A stretch of 64,000 nt of DNA from Chiridota heheva. Lineage: Eukaryota; Echinodermata; Holothuroidea; Apodida; Chiridotidae. A program made the translations under genes and the position numbers. Each line of letters opens with the position of its first letter. Positions within the stretch are counted from its first letter, which is position 1. The DNA is taken from the NCBI GenBank assembly GCA_020152595.1, contig JAIGNY010003269.1, positions 677,501-741,500 of the forward strand. The letters run 5' to 3'. Below, piece by piece: positions 59,939 to 64,000 of the stretch. The notes under the pieces were generated by a model. The model ran no database searches. It was not told where the DNA came from and saw nothing but the letters and a program-made list of their open reading frames with translations.

Positions 59939-59983
59939 ATCATACAATTTAAGATAATTTCATTTTTTAATCAAGCTCACTAC

Positions 59984-60157
59984 CTTATGCCATCCTTTCA
60001 TGGGTCTCTTCCTTCGTTTCAACAGAAATCCTTCAATCTTGCCAGGTTCCTGGTCCAGCCTATCTGCAGGCTCCACGTTCAGGGGCTGCAGCTTCGGTGT
60101 TTTGCCATCTTGATCATCTGGAGCAGATTCCATCCCTTCTACCTTTGTATCCTTGGT
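59984..60157 (-). CDS. osbpl3/6/7-like: ORP exon A: N-terminal linker and first strands of the PH domain
   Basis: This 174-bp exon (58 codons, phase 0 on both sides) has acceptor GCTTCACAG and donor AAG|GTAGTG. It encodes a polar lead-in rich in Asp/Lys/Pro, then GKIEGFLLKRRKRPMKGWHK, the beta1-beta2 segment of the ORP3/6/7 PH domain, where family members read roughly G-LLKKRK-P-KGWHKR. The basic cluster KRRKRPMK is the expected phosphoinositide-contacting loop. The frame stays open through the acceptor, so translation may start in an upstream exon. An internal Met at residue 9 is an alternative start if the preceding exon is non-coding. It joins in phase to the exon at 41841-41894 across an 18-kb intron. 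Confidence 0.93.
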
Positions 60158-61099
60158 CTGTGAAGCAAAACGAAAAACAAAGAAAAAATGCTTTACTAAA
60201 TGACATTCACTCTAAAATTGTTTAAATATTCACTCTGAAATTGTACAAATCTGCAAGTTTTTTTTAAATGCTGCAATTATGCTTTAAAAATCACTCAGCA
60301 GAAATTAACTGTGAACATGCACTTACACAATATTTAAGCTCACTTTAACCTCATTTTTAGCTTGTCAAGTTTGATGTTAGCTCGTACAAGCTTGCCATTA
60401 GCTCATAGGAGTGCGCCTTTGACTTGTATAAACTCATCGTATTTCTCCTTGTAAGTATAGCTCATTATAGCTTCAAATGAGCTCGTTTTTGTTCCGCAAT
60501 CTTGCACAAGTTCCAATTAGGAGCTTCTTTCATAATGACAACTTTGTCAAGGTTCTAACTGTGAGCTGGGGATGAGCTCATGGCAAGCTAAAGGGAAGAA
60601 ACAACTCACTATTCATCGACCCAGCATAGAGTGGCAAATATCACCACTATTATATTTTTTTGGAACTACTTGGGCATTTCCATCATATCACCTAATGTCT
60701 ACATGGTTCTTAATTGGAGATTTACATGTATTTCATACATATTTCCATAAAACAATTATGAAACATTTCAGAATACAGGTGGAAAAGGCTCACACAAAAT
60801 GTTGTCTTCATTTCATTTATTACAGACATTTCAATTTACTCTGTCCACATTGTAAAGTACAACAATATTAAGTAACGGTGTTAAGTACTAGTGCTGTTCT
60901 ACAGCAATGCAATATGACATATGGTAGCAGATTTCATGTGTCTGGTAACAGATGGCATTGGAGACTAAAAAGGCCATGCCAGAGCAATTTAACACTATCA
61001 TTAGGATATTGGATGCTTAAAGATGCATGAAATGTCATCACTGCAGTATACAATAAATGTGTATGCAATGGAAACGTGTTAGTCTTTGTTGCTATGGTT
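60158..61099. other. Intron or 5' flank of the ORP gene
   Basis: A run of AGCTC/GAGCT motifs lies at 60340-60600. No further exon recognised. Confidence 0.45.
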
Positions 61100-61700
61100 A
61101 TTGTACGATTCATCATTATCATCATCACCATCACAATTGTCATCATCATCATAATCCTTGTCATCGTCTCCTCCTACTCATCCTCATCATCATTGTCATC
61201 ATATTCCATCGTCATCCTCATCCTTATTATTATAACCATCATTTTCATCATAACTATTAATGTCACCATCGTCATCATCTCCATCATCATCATAACCATC
61301 ATTGTCATCATTACCATCAGTGTCATCATAACTATTAATGTCATCATCGTCATCGTCTTCATCATCACGATCATCATTATGATCATGATCATCATCATGA
61401 TCAACATCCATTGTCATCATTACCATCAGTATCACCATGACCATCATAACTATCAGTGTCACCATCATCATGGTCGTCAACTTCATCATCACGATCATCG
61501 TCATCATCACGATCATCATCATGATCATCATCAAAACCATCGTTACCATCAGTGTCATCATAACTATAGTCATCGTCTTAACCATATAATCATCAATGTC
61601 ATAACTACCATCATCGTCATCATAACAATCATCATCGCCATCCTTATCATAACCAGTGTCATCATAGCCATCCCCATCATCATCAATATCATCAATGTTA
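61100..61700. repeat. Imperfect CAT/ATC trinucleotide microsatellite, ~600 bp
   Basis: Mixed ATC, ACC, GTC and ATT triplets (CATCATCATCGTCATC-type) run for about 600 bases. The 269-codon plus frame (Ile/His-rich) and 182-codon minus frame (Met/Asp-rich) are artefacts of the triplet repeat. Confidence 0.95.
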
Positions 61701-63528
61701 ATTTTACAATATTGGAACATGTAATGAAAATAAACAAAGTAGGGCAAATTAAGCTAGTAAGTAACCTGATGAATGAGGAGTTTTATCAGGGTAGAGCTGA
61801 CCCTGGCATAATTATGATGTCACAAAAAACAACATTGACCTATGATTTTGGCAAAAATAATGAAAAGTTGATACAAGGTTTCTAAACATGAACGCCATAG
61901 TTTCAGTAACCAACATATCCCATTTCCCATATGACATGTATACAATTCAAATATGCAATATTGAAATTTCTTTAACATTAAAAATAGAAGTAAACAAAAG
62001 TGAAATGTCGCTTAAGAAAAGAAATACCTTTAATCTTACAGACTGCACTGGGAATAGAGCAGTCAAACTGTTAGTGCGCTTAACCATGGTTAAGTTTTCC
62101 TCTCTCCCTCTAGCAAAATATCCAGTTTGTCAAACAGTTTCTAATCACTTTGAAAGTCAACGAAAATATTTACACCTTTACACCATAACTTAAATGTCTT
62201 GCATACGAATAAACTGCTGTAGAATAAGTTGCAGTACAAAATACATAATCATAACCAATACTAAATGGAAACAAAGATCGGATCCCAATTCTTCAGGGAC
62301 AAAGGCTTTCTGATTCAAGAATTATGAACAAAGAAGACTTACCCTCAAGCTGTGACCTGCCTATTATACAAAATAATTCTTAAAACTGTTGGAAATTTAT
62401 AGTTGCTGGGGTAATTTTGTATTTGCAAATAATATCTTGCCATGTTTTAAAGTACACCTGTCAATAATTCTCAAACTCGCCTGACACTTATAATCAACAA
62501 AAAAAAAGAATAGAAACACACAAAACCAAACTAATTGTTGGAAGAAAGTCGGTATATGTGCCAAAAAACTTCCTTTTTGTTATAAATTGACTTAATCAGA
62601 CAAAACGGTCAAGCTGTCCTTTGAATGGACTTGAGACTTAGATAATTACCTGAGGATGGAAAGGTGTTATGCAATGTGTGCACAAGGCACTAGCGCTGTC
62701 AGTACAATTTATACTTTTCTACTTATCTATATAATATATTGGAAATAATATTTTGAAAAGAAAGTTTCTAATACCAAGCATTTGATTTACTTCTAGAATG
62801 ATATGAAAAAAAAGAGTTTATTTCTTGCAAGAAATGCAATCTTTTGCTTTTGATGAATTGACTTGCATTTGTATGTACTCGTGTTTCTTGACCAACTTGT
62901 GCAGGCAAGTAGGAACATATCCACCTTGTATTTACAAAACACTGCAAAGATAGTTCAACATTCAATTAAAATATGGTTTTTTCTCTTGTTTCTGCACTCT
63001 TTTAAAAAAAGTCTTAACAATTGTCACACAAATTACAACATAATTTCCCATTTATAGCATGTGTTGCATTCCCGTCCTCTCCCCAGCTACAATCATAGCC
63101 AAAACATTGCACTCCTAATTCAATGCAAAAACATTTTGGGGGGATTTTGTCTCAAACATATTGGACACAATTGTAGATATTGGAATCTGAACTACATAGT
63201 GCACTGTTGTGTATGAGGCAGCTTTCTTTAGACACACCTACTGTATGGGTTTTCCCATAGTTTTTAGATCTAAGAGTGACAAATGTAACAAAATGTATTA
63301 AAACAATCAATGCACGTGAATGAACAAAAAAAAATAATCAATAATTATTACATTTGTTGTATAGCAAACTTTAATCTGTTTTATTTCATTACAGACCTTT
63401 CGTTGATTATATCTTTGATATGCAATGAGGTGTCCTTTCAGAAAAAAAAAAATTATTATTATACTAACTCCTTTAAAATTGAAGTTTCCCAAATAAAATT
63501 ATCATCAATGATATTGAAATACCCTTAT
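61701..63528. other. 5' part of the ORP locus, no certain exon
   Basis: A consensus minus-strand donor GAGG|GTAAGT occurs at 62343/62342 and an AG 18 bases upstream (62361-62362). See the finding on a candidate upstream exon. Otherwise only AT-rich DNA. Confidence 0.4.
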
Positions 63529-63648
63529 CAGGTGTGACAAAATCTATTCCTTAACAGGTGTGACAAAATCTATTCCTTAACAGGTGTGACAAAATCTTTT
63601 CATTAACAGGTGTGACAAAATCTATTTCTTAACAGGTGTGACAAATTA
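63529..63648. repeat. ~26-bp tandem array, five units
   Basis: CAGGTGTGACAAAATCTATT recurs five times with one or two changes per unit. Confidence 0.93.
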
Positions 63649-64000
63649 TATTCATCTGATTATACTACCATCTTGTTCAAAGATCTTAAAATTTGTAACC
63701 GTCTTTCCTTTCTCTACCCCTTGTTTTCTCTTCTAAATTTTCAAGCAATTAATCTAACGCAGAATTGCAAACTGATTTGGTTCAAGCACTGTCATTCACT
63801 TAAAACGTGAAAAGATTTTCACAACAAACTGCTTTGATACATCACTCTAACCCTCACAAAATCTATCTTTAGCCATTACAGCATCCACTGCTTCCATTAA
63901 TATCCATTAGAGTGAGACCCTGCGAAGGATAAATTGTTTACAAGTCTATGATGCAGCATGATGTCACATTAAGAGATAAATATATTGTTGACTGAAAACC
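63649..64000. other. No gene recognised at window edge
   Basis: No promoter, exon or repeat identified. Confidence 0.4.

Larger units (their letters stand above)
12421..60157 (-). other. osbpl3/6/7-like: Gene span: OSBP-related protein, ORP3/6/7 subfamily (partial, N-terminal half)
   Basis: Eleven minus-strand exons join with compatible phases into one frame of about 485 codons: 174, 54, 126, 304, 98, 102, 166, 143, 96, 117 and 76 bp. The joined protein has a PH domain (about residues 40-140), a basic/Ser-rich linker, a predicted coiled coil (about 370-410), an FFAT motif EFFDAQE (442-448) and an acidic segment. This order is characteristic of ORP3, ORP6 and ORP7, which work at ER-plasma membrane contacts through PH-phosphoinositide and FFAT-VAP binding. 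The ORD lipid-transfer domain (EQVSHHPP signature) is not in the window and should lie left of position 1. The true N-terminus and promoter are not identified. Invertebrates often have a single co-orthologue of the three vertebrate genes, so I do not choose between 3, 6 and 7. Confidence 0.9.

Noticed and set aside
59414..59947. Pro-rich minus-strand frames of 138-177 codons adjoining ORP exon A
   Set aside because: Three overlapping frames in a G-rich minisatellite; composition artefact.
61076..61885. 269-codon Ile/His-rich plus frame and 182-codon Met/Asp-rich minus frame
   Set aside because: Product of the imperfect CAT/ATC microsatellite.

Overview
This window is animal genomic DNA: AT-rich, intron-dominated and crowded with transposons, MITEs and tandem arrays. 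It carries one identifiable host gene. The repeat style (satellites full of TGACC motifs, tRNA-headed SINEs, many TIR elements) suggests a marine invertebrate deuterostome, most likely an echinoderm. That placement is an inference from repeat style and protein similarity, not a measured identity.

The host gene lies on the minus strand and occupies at least 12421-60157. I could assemble eleven consecutive coding exons with GT/AG borders and compatible phases, 1456 coding bases or about 485 codons. They read in order as a PH domain (exons at 59984-60157, 41841-41894, 40331-40456 and the start of 39284-39587), a Ser/Lys-rich linker, a coiled-coil stretch, a textbook FFAT motif (EFFDAQE, exon 27584-27700) and an acidic segment (12421-12496). 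That is the N-terminal half of an oxysterol-binding-protein-related protein of the ORP3/ORP6/ORP7 subfamily. The lipid-binding ORD exons must lie to the left of position 1, and the first exon(s) and promoter lie at or beyond the right edge. The PH domain would target plasma-membrane phosphoinositides and the FFAT motif would bind VAP in the ER, so the product should act at ER-plasma membrane contact sites.

Layout: 1-12420 is intron with two short TTAA-flanked MITEs, dispersed repeats, a CATCCC-type minisatellite and two tRNA-derived SINEs. The 12497-27583 intron holds a 5.6-kb TIR transposon (12976-18574) with a decayed coding region, itself split by a piggyBac-like MITE (16422-17475). It also holds a hAT-like element (20530-25451, exact 8-bp duplication) with an almost complete EN-RT-RNaseH non-LTR retrotransposon nested inside (21027-25046, exact 9-bp duplication), then a ~75-bp tandem array. 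27701-41840 carries most of the exons, a ~300-bp satellite rich in nuclear-receptor half-sites, a small MITE and an RTE-type LINE tail. The 18-kb intron 41895-59983 holds a palindromic element, a 28-bp array of about 2 kb, a MITE of AATCGCAT units, a 36-bp array open on both strands, further satellites, a second long piggyBac-like MITE and a G-rich minisatellite next to an exon. 60158-64000 is upstream intron or 5' flank with a CAT/ATC microsatellite and a 26-bp array.

Most long open frames in the window are products of tandem repeats and are not called as genes.
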